From NCBI GenBank assembly GCA_963969495.1, contig OZ018324.1:158442758-158506757 (forward strand): a stretch of 64,000 bases of DNA, read 5' to 3'. Position numbers and translations under genes: made by a program. Within the stretch, counting starts at the first letter, position 1. Each line of letters opens with the position of its first letter. Under the pieces are notes generated by a model that saw only the letters and a program-made list of their open reading frames with translations, was not told the origin of the DNA and made no database searches. This document shows positions 43,761 to 55,870 of the stretch, in pieces. Source of the DNA: Ceratothoa steindachneri (Eukaryota; Arthropoda; Malacostraca; Isopoda; Cymothoidae).

Positions 43761-45589
43761 GAGTTTCATTCCCTGTCCAGGAAATAAGATTTAGATGAGA
43801 AGACTCTCAAATATATATATTAAGGACCAGGCTAGTGTAAACTGTGATGAATACGATTCTAACCTGTCTCTGGTAAACATTATTGAAGGCTCATTTGATT
43901 ATATGAAAAGTTAAGAAACAAAACAATGTACTTTCTTGGCCTGCACCATTTCATAACGGTGAATGCTGGGTGGGTGCCTTTACTTGTGTAATCAGTATAA
44001 CAAGCTTTCATGGTAGAAATATCTGCAACTACACAATCAGTTTGTGACCTGCACAAAGTTCTTACTCTATTCCCACAATTTATACTGAATTAATATGATT
44101 TATATTTGACCCAAGTATGTTTCATAATTTTTTAATACAAGTTATTGAGTTGGGTACTCAAATTTTTTAATATTAAATTTTGTTGTACTTAATTTGTAAT
44201 TGGCTATCATCTTTCTCACTTTGGTACAACTTACTAATCCAAGTCTGTATACAGTATTAGTTAGTTGTCCAAAGATGTATGTATGTAAAAAGTATTGCTC
44301 ATGGATGTTTTTTTTTTATTGAATCAATACTGTATTGAATAATTCACTGAAGTGTAATATAGTATTCTATCTGATTAAAATAAACTTGTTTATTTTGTGA
44401 ATTACAGCTGTTTAACATTTGTCTTTATGCCTGGCCCTGTGCACTATCATGTATTTGTTTGCCTTTTGTTAAATCAAATAAATTTTCCATTAAATTAAAA
44501 GGTGCTTATTTATAGTTTATTGAATAAATCACAATGGATCCTATGCTGTTTTATATACATGCTTTATGAATAATTTGATCCTCTATACAAAGCGCTTTTC
44601 ATACTTTCTAAAAATTCACAACTGTAAGTAAGCTCAGCAACAGAGCTAAGTTTCTTTTGCATCTTCAGAAGTATAAGAATGCATGGTAAAAATTTGAAAA
44701 TGATAGTGAACTGCCCACAAGGTCAAAATCAAAATTTATTTGACACACCCATAATAGTACCTAACTAACATGGTTAGTGTTCAAAAATGGTCTACTATAT
44801 GTTAAATAACGGGGAAAAAATGTGGTTGCTTTACCTAGTCTACCTTTTGAGATACAAATTGGTAATTATCAGAAGCTTGTAGATAAAAAAGTATACAAGA
44901 TACATTTGATTTAAAAATATAGTTGAACTCTAAAAGAAAAGTTAACTCTAAACACAGGATTTCAAAGTTAGGCTTGCCATATTAGGGGAGAAATAGCCAT
45001 CTCAAGTTGGTCCAATAAGCTCTTTTTAAAGGTCTCTAGTTTCAAAACTCAAAGATATTAACCTAATTTTTTAATTTTTAGGGAGGGGATGGGGTGAATT
45101 CAAGAGGTGGCATCATAGCCTCTAGTCGCTTATTGGTCACCTAACCCCAATTATGAATTGAACATTTACTATGTCAGGAATTTGATAAGGGTTGTATTAC
45201 ATGATTATTATTATGGGAAATTGTTAACTTGCTTAAAGAAAATTGGTTTAATCAAATTTGATCTACTCAGTTTATTAGGGGGAACAAATAAGTTTTGTAG
45301 AATTGTCCATTTCTTCTCTTTTCATAGCATTTTTATTACTCTTCTCATTATTGAAGAACTTAATTCTATTCACTATAATATTGATATCCTTAATAATGCA
45401 ATGCTCAAAAATCAGGAAAGCAGACATGAAATTATAGTATCTTTGTTTCATTTTCTCTCTGAGGGCACTGAATTTATTAGTCAAGCTAACAGGCTCCTGG
45501 TTCTTCTGTTTCATACACTGAGAATCTCAACACTAATCCCACTTGAGCCCTCACCACACAGCTGTAAAAATCTCCATATCAACACAAAT
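43761..45589. other. No recognisable gene
   Basis: A/T-rich DNA. The 151-codon plus-strand frame at 45158-45613 is hydrophobic and low in complexity, with no motif I recognise. Confidence 0.4.
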
Positions 45590-46520
45590 CACAAGCCAAG
45601 TAGTAGGTTTTAGCCAAACTATCACCCCAAAGAACCATACTGGTAGCCAGAGACATATTCAAAGCATATGACAGTCCTTATTCATAAAATACTAAATACA
45701 TTCCACCAAAATGACTAGAAATGGCTTGCCAACTTCTTTCAAGCAAACTAGCATGAGTCATTCACACTGACAAACAAATATATGCCACTATACAATTGTA
45801 TCCCATAATGGGCCATCCTCCCCTTCCCCATATTCTTGAATCTCTTGATGGCATATCTAGCCCCAACACTCCTTTCGTAAGAGTACAAACATATGAGGAT
45901 GACATCACACTAACATACTAACATGCATCACACAGACTAGAGCTCTCTGGCTCAAAATCAACAGGAAGACAGACTCCCCACAAAAAGCCAGAGTAACATT
46001 ATTCACTTCACACAGACCTGAATTAAACTACTATCTTAACATCACTACAAACATGCTGCATCCAACTAAATAAAATAACTACAATATTAGGCATCACCTA
46101 TGATGCACATGACCTTCACATAACAAGTCAAAAACATATGTTGTAAAACTGTGCTTTAACAGGCATCACATTCAGATAACACAAAAATTTATCCATACCA
46201 CACCTTTTCATGCATTACCAACCTGGCACCCCATCATTTCTAAAGCTAACACACAAACTCGAAACATAACAAAACAAAGCCTTTAGAATAATTTCCATCT
46301 CTTGCCAAATCACCCCCATATTTCACCTACACTCAGAAACCCAAATTCTCCATAAATTACACACTTAAACTTAATAGTCACATTCTACACTGAGATGTGC
46401 GCCCAATCACAGTATCAACACAAACCCACTCTTCCAAAGACTTTGAAAGAAACGTCAGTATAATACAATAAATCTACACCCTGCTACCTCCTAGTCCACT
46501 GTAATAAAAGAAGTTGTATC
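45590..46520 (+). pseudogene. Jockey-type LINE reverse-transcriptase relic
   Basis: The plus strand, read across frames, gives GIPQWAILPF-like and SPNTPFVRVQ blocks, then TYEDDITLT at about 45889-45915 (the YADD catalytic motif with Ala changed to Glu). It continues with AWHPIISKA-type sequence and TQTRNITKQSL (46230-46285), the region after the palm in Jockey-like RTs. Preceding LVARDIFKAYD (about 45640) is the RT A-motif block. Numerous stops. Both ends lost. Confidence 0.5.
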
Positions 46521-46729
46521 ACATTTGTATTCAAATAGTCAATTGCCACTTACACAGCCTCTCAAACAAACTGAATACTACACAACTCCATGACATTGCA
46601 AAGGAAGAATCCCCCCTCCCCCTCTAAAAAAATCACACCTAAATAAAACATGAGTTCTCTTTCCATCCTTGGATCAGGCCATCACCCAAACCTACAATAC
46701 TTCAAATACCTGATAAAGCAACTCACAAA

Positions 46730-47110
46730 GTGCCCCGAGTGCTCTTAGGGCATTGGAATCTCCTAATTTCCTGGTTTGAGGTATTTGTGATGAGCGGGTT
46801 GCCACAAGCCAGGAAGATGTATAGATCTTCAGGGTTCCTGGTCTTGTAGGGCTAGCAAGAAATGAGTCCTCATGTCATTTTCTGTCACCTCCAAACTGGG
46901 TGCACTTGTGCGATGCAGTGCCATTATTTAATGTTCTTACCTGAACCTTACATGCAACCATGTGCTTGGCTCACCCCAGACTATAATGTGCATTCTTAAA
47001 GATTGTCTAAGTATAGGGATCTTCATGTATTACCTGGCATGGTACCAGTTTGAGGGGGTGCTGTCACTTTTTCTATGCTTTCAACAGTTTTCATCATGGG
47101 AACTATTTTT
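46730..47110 (+). pseudogene. LINE RNase H / 3' fragment (copy D of the RNase H family)
   Basis: Nucleotides 46735-46850 align directly with 60120-60240 of copy B: shared GGCATTGGAATCTCC, CTGGTTTGAGG versus CTGGTTCGCGA, and GGTTCCTGG. This is the third quarter of the RNase H domain. Downstream sequence to about 47110 is probably the rest of the element tail. Confidence 0.55.
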
Positions 47111-47320
47111 CCATATGTTGCCTGATAGCCTAAACTTCCACAAAGCAGCTCTTTTTACTGTCATCTTCACTAATTTGACAGCACTACAAGTAGACCCCAC
47201 TCACTATAACCTTTGTCTTCTGACTCTCCTCCACTGCATTTCTGTGATTCCACAAACCACTTTTTGCAAAATAGTGAATTGTAAAAAAATATATATAGAT
47301 ATGTATACTGTAGAGTTATA

Positions 47321-47664
<344 letters not shown>

Positions 47665-47887
47665 AAATAAAATAACTATAGTGGGATTTTAGCCATTATG
47701 GCTGGAAGGTATTCCCGCACCTACTCCAGGAAAAAGTCTACAACTACTCCCCCAATAAGTCAGTTTGATAGGCTGGTCAGTGAACATGGCAAAAGCACAC
47801 ATCCCGTTGCCTCAAAAACTGCTGGCCATATTGGTAAATGGGGCATTACATCATTCACCTCTTTGCGGAGCATCAATGAAAATTTGG
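47665..47887 (+). CDS. wapl: wapl exon with start codon (5' UTR 47665-47697, coding 47698-47887)
   Basis: First coding exon of the cohesin release factor WAPL, which with PDS5 opens the cohesin ring and unloads it from chromatin in the nucleus. The acceptor AG is at 47663-47664. The start ATG at 47698 sits in GCCATTATGG, a fair Kozak context with G at +4. The protein begins MAGRYSRTYSRKK. YSR motifs occur at residues 5-7 and 9-11; the second aligns with the N-terminal YSR of vertebrate WAPL, a known PDS5-binding motif. The rest (ISQFDRLVSEHGK, GKWGITSFTSLRS) matches the conserved N-terminal box. The donor is TTTGG then GTGAGT at 47888; the exon ends in phase 1. Confidence 0.9.
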
Positions 47888-48213
47888 GTGAGTGTTTCTT
47901 TTTTATTCTTTTCATTAGTTTTGGTTTAATTTTTTATTTTGTATCAAATGACCACTATTATTTTATCTTTCAAATACCTCAATTATCAGTTAAACTTTCC
48001 ACTCTCCAAATTTCTGTATACTTTTTTTTCTTTGCCCTTTCCAAAAATACGCTGTCATGGCTGAGGCTATATTGTGAGCACCTCTTCTAATTTGAGTAAA
48101 AGGATAAAGTTCTAATGACCAGGAAAGTTTATTTTCTTAGACATATCCTGATCTGATGCCGGAACTCGAGGATATTGCTGCTCAGTTTGGGATTTATTAA
48201 TGCTCCATTTCAG

Positions 48214-49790
48214 GAAAGGAAGAAGTTGGAAAGAGGAATTGGTTAGACTCTCCACCATCTGGAACAGCTGAGGTGGTGTTCCCTGGAGTACCAGTCTCTA
48301 CCACTGCAAAAGTTGCCTCTGTGCCCAAGAAAAGAAAATTTTTTAAGACTCGTGATTTAAACAGTGTCTCTAATTCCCTCTCTTCTGCATCATCTTCAAA
48401 TATCAGTAACTGTGAAGAGACTGCCCCTGAACCCCCTAATGTGCCTCTCAGCCCTGTTCCTAGAGGTGCCTACAGTGCTCCCAAATATCCCCCCGGTGAA
48501 AATAATCCCTACAAAAGTGTCATGTCATGCGACAAAACCCTGAAGAGTAGTAGTGGAGTACCTATAAATAAGAGCAGTGGTGGGATTAAATTGAAAATTT
48601 TTAAGCAGCGAAGTAATGATTTGAATGCCCTTGGGACTTATTCAAGTACTGTACAGCTCCCCAGTGATGATTCCGCAAGTTCAAGTAGTAACTCGAGTAG
48701 TGTGGCCAACTCTCCCAAGTCTGAACTTTCATGTCAGTCTGAGGGAAAGTGTACTGTATCCCCCAATGGTCTTGTGCCTGATCCATCGCTGCCAGATTGT
48801 GATTTATCTCCTCATCTGCCGGATTGTGATATTGATCCAGTAGAGTCAATGAAAGAAAATCTATGTTCCGATAATCTATCATATAAGGGTGATTTTAAAT
48901 CTAATTTATCTTATCATGAAATTAATGAAAAGTTGCAATCCTCACCCCTTCTGTCCACTAATTTGGAAGTGCCTGATACCGTGACTGAAAGTTGCCAAGA
49001 GAGCTTAATATCATACAAGCTGGGTTCTTTTGGGTCCATTAATTCAATTAGTGAAAAGGAGCCCAGTTTACCTGATAATGAACAAAATGGCTCATTGAAC
49101 CTTGCTGGTAAAGAGATCCCAGAGGGAACCATGACCAGTGGAGAAATTGAGAAGGCAGAATCAGCCAATACAAGGGAGACTGAATGGCTGGAAAGAATTA
49201 ATGAGCCTAGCTCCAGTCCATCACAAGCCCTCAAGTCAGACCTTCCCCGAGAAGTGGACTTGTTCAGTACAGACTTTGATGAGAATGAAATTGTGGATCG
49301 GACGAGCATTGAGTATTCAAGCAGCTCATGCAGCTACGATTTCAGAGAGAAGCCTCTCTCCCGAGCGAGCACAATCGACCTCAATGAGGTGACATCGTCA
49401 TTACAATCTTCCTCAGCATCAAGTTTAAATGAGGCCCCTTTCACCAGGTCCTTGTCACAGCCAGAGTTCGATTCAAAGTCATCCACGATGACCAAGAAGA
49501 GAAGTATTTTTAAGAGTCGGCAAAAGGAAGGAGAGTCAAAAAAGCGGGCCACATATAAACATAAGTGGCATGGCCATGAAGACAAAGAGGAGAACTTAAA
49601 GGAGAAAACCACAGCAAAATTGACGAGTGCCATTGAGAAGCCGAGTGAGGAGGACCCGTTCACTTTTGATACTACCCCAGTTGTGACACGCGTCCAGACT
49701 TGGCCTGCTTCATCCCAGACACTCGACAATTCATTTGAGGAAGTAGCTGTCCCCATCATTGGCGTCAAATGCCCCAAACAAGCTAAGAAG
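48214..49790 (+). CDS. wapl: wapl exon 2 of the coding part: large, low-complexity N-terminal region
   Basis: Acceptor CTCCATTTCAG at 48213; phase 1 in, phase 0 out; encodes residues 64-589. Ser/Pro/Glu-rich and probably disordered, as in other WAPL proteins. Three similar basic motifs stand out: RKFFKTRDLN (106-112), LKIFKQRSNDLN (190-200) and RSIFKSRQ (493-500). RATYKHKWHGHE (508 on) aligns with the conserved basic box of vertebrate WAPL. No FGF motif is visible, unlike vertebrate WAPL. The end VKCPKQAKK meets YFTVI of the next exon with the same length as vertebrate WAPL, supporting the donor AAG then GTGCTG at 49791, although that donor is weak. Read-through would stop at 49848. Confidence 0.9.
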
Positions 49791-50215
49791 GTGCTGGTTC
49801 TGTTTTTAGGCAGGCTAGGGTATATCAATCAAATGATAGTCAGTAGTTAGAGGGGGGATGGGCAGATAGGAAAGTGTCATGGGGGGGGGGGGGTGTTAGC
49901 CTATCCTTCAATGCCCTTTGGTTGGTTAGGGCACTGGTTTATCCTAGCACAAAGGAAATAATGAATAACAGAAGCTGTTAGTTGGAATACTTATTCAACC
50001 TGCTGTATGAATGTGGTGTAAGCTTAATATATACTGTGAAGATGCATGCTGAGTTTGTATGGTTTTAAATTAGAAACATGATGTGAAATGGTAAATTAAT
50101 TTCAGATTGTCATGTATCTTATCTGCAGTTTCACAGAAGGTTTAGAATTGGTTTCACTATATGCCATATATATCTGTGCTTAAATTGATCTTAGCTGTAA
50201 TCTTTGTTTGTCCAG

Positions 50216-50464
50216 TACTTCACAGTGATCAAGAATGTAAAGAAAACTCACCAGCTGCAAGAATCTGGAGAATTCCAGGAATTCAACGATGATGTGGAAT
50301 ACTTCTTAGATGCCCTTAGAAGTTCAAACTCTCTCTCAACAAGATGTTTGGCATCTTTGAATCTAGCTCAGAAATGCATGACGCCTGCTTTCAGAATGCA
50401 CCTCAGAGCTCATGCCACAGTGACCAAGTTCTTCAGGGCTCTCTCCGATGCTCCCTCTCATCCA
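50216..50464 (+). CDS. wapl: wapl exon 3: start of the conserved WAPL domain
   Basis: Encodes residues 590-672 in phase 0 at both ends. The acceptor is TTTGTTTGTCCAG at 50215 and the donor CCA then GTAGGT at 50465. The sequence has YFTVIKNVKKTHQLQESGEF, NDDVEYFLDALRSS, LSTRCLASLNLAQKCMTP and FRMHLRAHATVTKFF. These match the first helical repeats of the WAPL C-terminal domain nearly position for position, including the invariant NTRCL/STRCL and FRMHLRAH blocks. This domain contacts cohesin subunits. The exon boundary falls after SHP, where the alignment with vertebrate WAPL shows no gap. Confidence 0.95.
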
Positions 50465-51161
50465 GTAGGTTTTTTTTTGTATGGGAGTTTGCGAGTGGCA
50501 ATGGTGAAACATGTGTAGGTGTTGTATCAGGACTGTGCAATGATAGAAGGGAGTGTCTGAATGTAGGAATAGGCGAGAGGGTAACAGGAGCTTTTGGTAT
50601 ATCTTATACCAGAATAAGAAAAGAGAAAGGGTGGTAGTTTCTTTCTCTCGTGAAAGAATCTTTTGTGCACAAAGATCTGCATAAGGGGTGTTTGGTATCA
50701 AAGTTGAGAGGTATCAGCCTTTCTGACATCATGTTTTGCTGTATAAGATTAAGTTTGGTTAATGGTTGAGAAATGTTGTGAAGGCTGCCAGATCAATGAG
50801 ATTAGGGAAAAGTTTGCAAGATTGCTTGAGATCAGGGGGGGGGGGGAACATTGAGGATAAGGATTGGTTGCTGTGAAGGCTACATGTGCAATAAGGGGTG
50901 TATAATGTGTCAATGCAAGTTGAATGTGAATAATTGGCTTCTAATGTGTGTGTAAACCAAGTGCTGTCAAAGGACATGAAACTGGAGAGACTGGATTGGG
51001 AATCCTGGCAGAATAACCCCCCTCAAATGTGTTAAATGATCACCACTCACTGACCCCAACCTGACTTCTCCCCCCCCCCCCCATGTCCCTCTGCTATGCT
51101 ATTGAAACATACCAATGCCATTCCTTGGGCAAAATGAGTTGAGGCTACTTTCCCATTGCAG

Positions 51162-51404
51162 CAATTGGCCGAATGTGCAGCGATGGTAATGTTTGCCTTG
51201 AGTCAAGACCGACTAAACATGGACTTGGACAGAGGTTCCTTGGAGCTGATGCTGAATCTCCTCGACACAGATCTGAGTGTAGCAGATAGCTCGAATCAAC
51301 TGATGGATGCGGCTGCAGCTGACCACGGCTCTAAAATCCAAGGCCTTTGTAAGGAACTCCAACAGAAGGGCCATGCAAAGCACCTCAAACTAGACTGCAT
51401 AAAT
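51162..51404 (+). CDS. wapl: wapl exon 4: WAPL domain
   Basis: Encodes residues 673-753, phase 0 at both ends; acceptor TTTCCCATTGCAG, donor AAT then GTGAGT at 51405. It carries the hallmark FALSQDRLNMDLDRGSLELM, nearly identical to the SRDRLNMDLDRASLDLM block of vertebrate WAPL, then a less conserved insert with DLSVADSSNQLMDAAAADHG, and KGHAKHLKLDCIN. The insert before the KHL(K/D)L block is about the same length as in vertebrates but Ala/Asp-rich. Reading is uninterrupted. Confidence 0.95.
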
Positions 51405-51644
51405 GTGAGTCTGTGATGGGTTCATTGAGTTCAGATTCAAACAAAACTCTAATCATCTTTGTGGATTTAGGCCTCTCAGTTGAGTAAAAAGCACCACTGA
51501 ATGAAGTTGAGCCTCATTAAGTATGTTTACTCACTGATTGTGAATCTGATTTAGGTTGACTAAGGTGGTTGCCATATATTATAGTGACCCATATGCGGTA
51601 TCAATGGTTAAAAGTACACCAACAAAATTACTTTTACCCCTCAG

Positions 51645-51860
51645 GCTGCCACCCTTTCTATGGAGACTTTGCTCAGCTTGACTTCAAAGCGCGCTGGGGA
51701 GTGGTTTAAGGAGGAGTTGAGGGAACTTGGAGGTGTTGATCACCTTATTAGGACGGTTACTTCTTCCTGTGTCCCCTTTTCCTCCACTTGCCAGAATTGG
51801 ACCACTGCTCTCCTCGATAAACTCTCCAAGATTGATCGATGTCTCAAGGTTTTGGAGAAT
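51645..51860 (+). CDS. wapl: wapl exon 5: WAPL domain
   Basis: Encodes residues 754-825, phase 0 at both ends; acceptor TTACCCCTCAG at 51644 and strong donor AAT then GTAAGT at 51861. The sequence LSMETLLSLTSKRAGEWFKE is one of the most conserved stretches of the protein, followed by ELGGVDHLIRTV and KIDRCLKVLEN. The continuation of the domain (VTHQNEANQEYLL) is found only at 62359, so intron 5 is about 10.5 kb, compared with 240-700 bp for the other introns seen here. Confidence 0.95.
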
Positions 51861-52384
51861 GTAAGTGAAAGATGCACAGCTGTGTATCCTTGGTAGTATT
51901 CAACCATTTTCCCACTAAAAACTACCCTTCCCTCTCACCCTATTAAGTACAAGGCCACCCAACATTTTTCCCACCCCAAATTGGTCCCTCATAGTGATGG
52001 GGGTGCTGAGCTGTAGCATATCATTGAGTCATAGTTCATCCCTCGACATAAGGCCCTTAGCACAAATCCTCTCCTATCAGCACAATATTGTCCACTTTCT
52101 CCTCAGTCAATCCTCTGACATACTTATATTCTCTTTACAAGCCCACCCATTCTTATATTACTCATACACCTCAGAATACTTTTAAACACAACCTAATTTA
52201 AACCCGTCTTAACAACATAAACATCTTTTTTATATCCAGTCATTCCTCACTCTATCCACTTTTTTCACACCAAGCATTCATCTCAAATTGTCCATTTGCA
52301 CTGCCGTCCCATAATCTCACATACACCAACATTGCCATCAGCACTCAAACACTTAACATTCACTAGAGCTTAGTCTAATTGCCC
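51861..52384 (+). other. wapl: Start of wapl intron 5, with a dispersed pyrimidine-rich repeat
   Basis: Segment about 51900-52035 resembles 62795-62950 in the next intron: shared AAAAACTACCC, AGTGATGGGG and CTGTAGCAT.TCAT blocks in the same order. C/T-rich DNA follows to the LINE. Confidence 0.6.
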
Positions 52385-55038
52385 CACAAATTCCCTGTAA
52401 GGGGCGTGGCGATTTGCCTTCCGGCCACTGTGCTGCCTCGACTCCGCCCTGTCTGGCCCCAGCTTTGCTGCTTCTTTCTGACAGCCTGTGTTTTTACCCT
52501 ACTTCCTCACTCTCTATACAGCCTCTCCCACAACTTTCTCTGGTCAGCCTCTAATTTCACAGAGTAGATGCCGACCAGCTTCCTCTCACCCAACTATCCT
52601 GGATTGGGGCTGAGGGCAGAGGGGACAGCCCCTTACTCCAGTTGGGGAGGGTAATAACCTGCTTCCTTCCCACCCACACCTCCCTCACATCCCCTTTCTA
52701 TCTCCTTTCAATCTATCTATTTTACGCTGAACCCAAGGTTGAGCCACCATACTGATGGGCTGCCAGGCCACTAGGCAGGAGGAGTGACCTCAAATGGCCG
52801 CAGCTGGCTTTGCCGGCCCCGTACTCGCCCCTCACAGAGTGGGCTACTGCGTGGTGTGATTAGTGTTTGCGTACCGCAAAAAGACCAGGGTCACCATGCC
52901 CATGAATGAAATAAAATCAAACTTCCCCTTCACCAGTGACGGAGCCGCCTTTGCCCACTCCTTGTGCTTTCACAGGGGACCCTCAAAACTACTATCAGAG
53001 AAGAGGCTTATTCCTCTCATATGCCTACGGGTGCAGGAGACTACTACTCACTTCCTCTTCACAGTGGCAGTCCCCCCCCCTTTGATTTCCAAGCGGACTG
53101 TGAAGAAGGCAGGCAGGCGGCCCATTATTGACTGCTCCCGGTGGGAATGGCATGATAGGGCATACGTGTCTCCGCTTAACAGGAAGACCCCTCTAGCAGA
53201 GATGTGGAAGCGAGTCAAAAGGATTCAGGGCAAGTTCTTGCAGGACCACCCTCCCGTTCTCCAGAACAATGGGGCTGCAATCTCAGACACCCACGACCAT
53301 GTTTTCTGCATTCTCTATCCAGGATGATGCTCTGCCAGCATTCAATGCGCGTCGTTATGACTCGGAAGGTCGCCGACTGGCATTTACCTCTAGAGGCGGA
53401 GAACCCCTCAATGACAGGTTTACTTTGAGTGAGTTGGGTTTCGCTCTCGCTTTGTGCGCGGACACCGCCCCTGGTCTGGACATGTCCCGTACGCCATGCT
53501 TCGACACCTGGGTGGGCGAGGCATGGCCTTTCTGTTAGATTTGTTCAACAGTATCTGGGTAGGGGGTATCCTCCCAGATTCCTGGTGAATCGCTACTGTG
53601 CTCACTTTTCACAAACCTGGGAGAGATCACTCTACCCCGGCTGGTTTCTGCCCAATCTCTCTAACCTCCATCGTGTGCAAGTTGATGGAGAAATTGGTAA
53701 ATGTTAGATTAGCCTTTTTTCTGGACAGTGGAGGCCATCTGTCTTCTGCAAGTGCCACCACGTCAGATGCTCTGCTTCGACTCGAAAATGCCTCCTGTGA
53801 GTACTTCCTTCGTAGATAGCACTATGCCATGGTGTTTTTCGATTTGGAGAAAGCCTATGATACATTATCATGGAGACTCCACATGATGGGGGTGAGGGGA
53901 TGCCAACTCTGGAGTATCGTCTCTGACAGGCATTGAGCCGCCTCTCTCGCTATGCCGAATCGCACAGGCCTCGGTTTTTCTTGGCCAAGACTAAGGTGGT
54001 GCACTTCTGCCCCCCCCCCCCCATGACCCAAACTTGTTTCTAAATGGGCTGCTCCTAGAAATGGTGGACTGGCACCGTTTCCTTGGTCTTGTATTTGACC
54101 GACGCCTCATCTGGGAGGCTCATATTCACAGCCTTAGGGTCTCTTGTACCTGCTCCATGGATATTCTTTGTTGTGCGTGATGTTCAGCACTTGGAGTGCT
54201 GAATGGCCTACTGCCTTACTTTTTTAGCAATCCTTTGTACGTCCAAAGCTTAACTACGGATGTGAGTTTTATGCATCCGCAGCTGAGCGTGTATTGTGGA
54301 AGGTAGACTCGATACCTCACACTGGCTGGCTACAGGTGCCTTCCGCACTTATCCATTGAGAGCTTACTTATTGATGTTGGTGAGATGCCACTCTCTTTGC
54401 ACAGTGCATTATTTGCATGTATGTGCGAATCTGGTGCCTACCTCAGTCGCCAATATCTCTTAACTGCTTTTGCACTTGATCTCTACGGTGTCAATGCTGC
54501 CGAGAGATGCCAGTCATACCCTTAGTCTTTCCGGGTTAAGGCCAGGAAACTTTGAGAGCTAGGTATAGCTCTCAGGCTGGTGGCGCCCTTGGTTCTGCCC
54601 AGGATGCCACCCTGGAGAGTACCACTTTTGACCATTTGTCATCACGCCTCTGCTTCCAAAGCTTCTACAGCACCGGGAGTATTGCATTTGGCCTTTTGGG
54701 AGCACTCTTCGTGTCACACTGGAACTGTGCCAGTGTATAAGGATGGCTCTAAGTCCCGAGAGGGCGTCTTTCTCCAAGCCAGATCTGCTTTGTTTGAAGT
54801 CAGCGGGGCTCTGCGCCTGTCTTCACGGCCGAGCTGGTTGTAAGTTGCACGTTCCTTCGCCGTGGGGAGGTAGGCCTCTCGACGCTGGAGTGTGCTTCCT
54901 GCTTTTGCCCCTTTCCCTTTTTAATTTTTTTCTTTGCATATTATTTTAATGTAGCCTAGTACTAGGCTGTCGTGAGTACGGCGACTTATGCTCAATTAGA
55001 CAGTCGCCAGGTGGGCTCCTAGAATAAATAAATCAAAA
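52385..55038 (+). mobile_element. RNase H-bearing LINE (I/Nimb-like), copy A, internally deleted
   Basis: The 5' leader starts near 52391 (TGTAAGGGGCGTGGCGATTTG) and matches that of copy B. ORF1 starts at 52896 (MPMNEIK). The sequence jumps in the middle of ORF1 (about 53150) to the ORF2 linker and RT fingers (TPLAEMWKRVKRIQGKF). The RT runs LMEKLVNVRLAFFLDSGGHL (53672-53735) and VFFDLEKAYDT, then a second deletion near 53897 removes the catalytic palm. FFLAKTKVVHFC-type sequence follows, then a truncated RNase H (VYKDGSKSREG at about 54736). The 3' UTR (54843-55038) has hairpins and an AATAAATAAATCAAA tail. Three deletions make it dead. Confidence 0.75.
54953..55016 (+). other. 3' UTR stem-loops of LINE copy A
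   Basis: A perfect 16-bp palindrome AGCCTAGTACTAGGCT (54953-54968) is followed by a GGCGACT...AGTCGCC stem of 7 bp at about 54980-55010. The element tail comes shortly after. LINE reverse transcriptases often recognise such 3' structures. Recognition here is inferred. Confidence 0.6.
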
Positions 55039-55364
55039 GCAATGACATACGTACCCTATTTGCTCTTACCAACCAGTTTCGCCACCTCATCGCACTCCAT
55101 TCTGCGCAAAATCTTCATTCCCTTTCCTGTTTGTTTCATCTATCAAGCATCGGGAATCGCCCTGTTTAAGCCTTAAAGACATACTTAGACAAACCCTTTC
55201 AAGTTTGCTAAGTTCATTTACGCCTATCGGCCAAACCCCAAAAGACATTGTGGTGAACGCTAAGTGGAAATACGGCCCTTTGCTGCAAATAATGAACGAG
55301 AGCCAGGGCACGAAAAGAATCAAATTTCACTAAAGGTCCTCCGTGCAAGCCCCCCAAAAGGTGA
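55039..55364. other. Unassigned spacer between LINE copies A and B
   Basis: About 325 bp without a recognised motif; it separates two copies in the same orientation. Confidence 0.4.
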
Positions 55365-55870
55365 CCCCGTAAGGGGCGTGACGATTTGCCGTGCTGACGG
55401 GAGCCAGCGCTCCGTCCAGCCCCAGCTTAGCCTCCCTTCCTTCAGATAGCCTGTATTTCTTCCGTACTTCATCGCTTCTCATACAACCTCTCCCACAATT
55501 TTCTCTGATCAGCTTCTAATTTCACAGGGTAGATGCTGACTTTCTTCTCAGCCAACCGTCCCGGATCCGGGGGGAGAGGACAATGTTCCCTAACCCCTGC
55601 GCTCCGGTCTGGGGTGGTTGGTTTTTAACAACCTGCTTCATCTCCACCCATACCTTCCTCACATCCTTTTTCCTTTCCTCTTCACAATCTATCTTTTTAC
55701 ACCGTGTCTAAGGTGGAGCCGCCATGCCGATGGACTACCAGGCCACCAGGTGGGAGGGGTGGTCCTGAATGGCGGAACCTGGCTCTGCCAGGCCTGTAAG
55801 CGCCTCTTGCAGTGCGGGCAACTGCGAGAGATGATGAGCTATCGCTTCCCGTAGAACAAAGAGGGTCACC

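Noticed and set aside
45158..45613. 151-codon plus-strand open frame
   Set aside because: Hydrophobic, low-complexity composition with no family motif; overlaps the start of a LINE relic. Possible but unsupported.
48601..49828. Minus-strand and alternative-frame open frames inside wapl exon 2
   Set aside because: Shadows of a Ser/Glu-rich coding exon; frame and splice phases support only the plus-strand reading.
49791..49850. Short alternative C-terminus of WAPL by read-through of exon 2
   Set aside because: The added residues are not WAPL-like, and splicing to 50216 restores the conserved domain with exact spacing.
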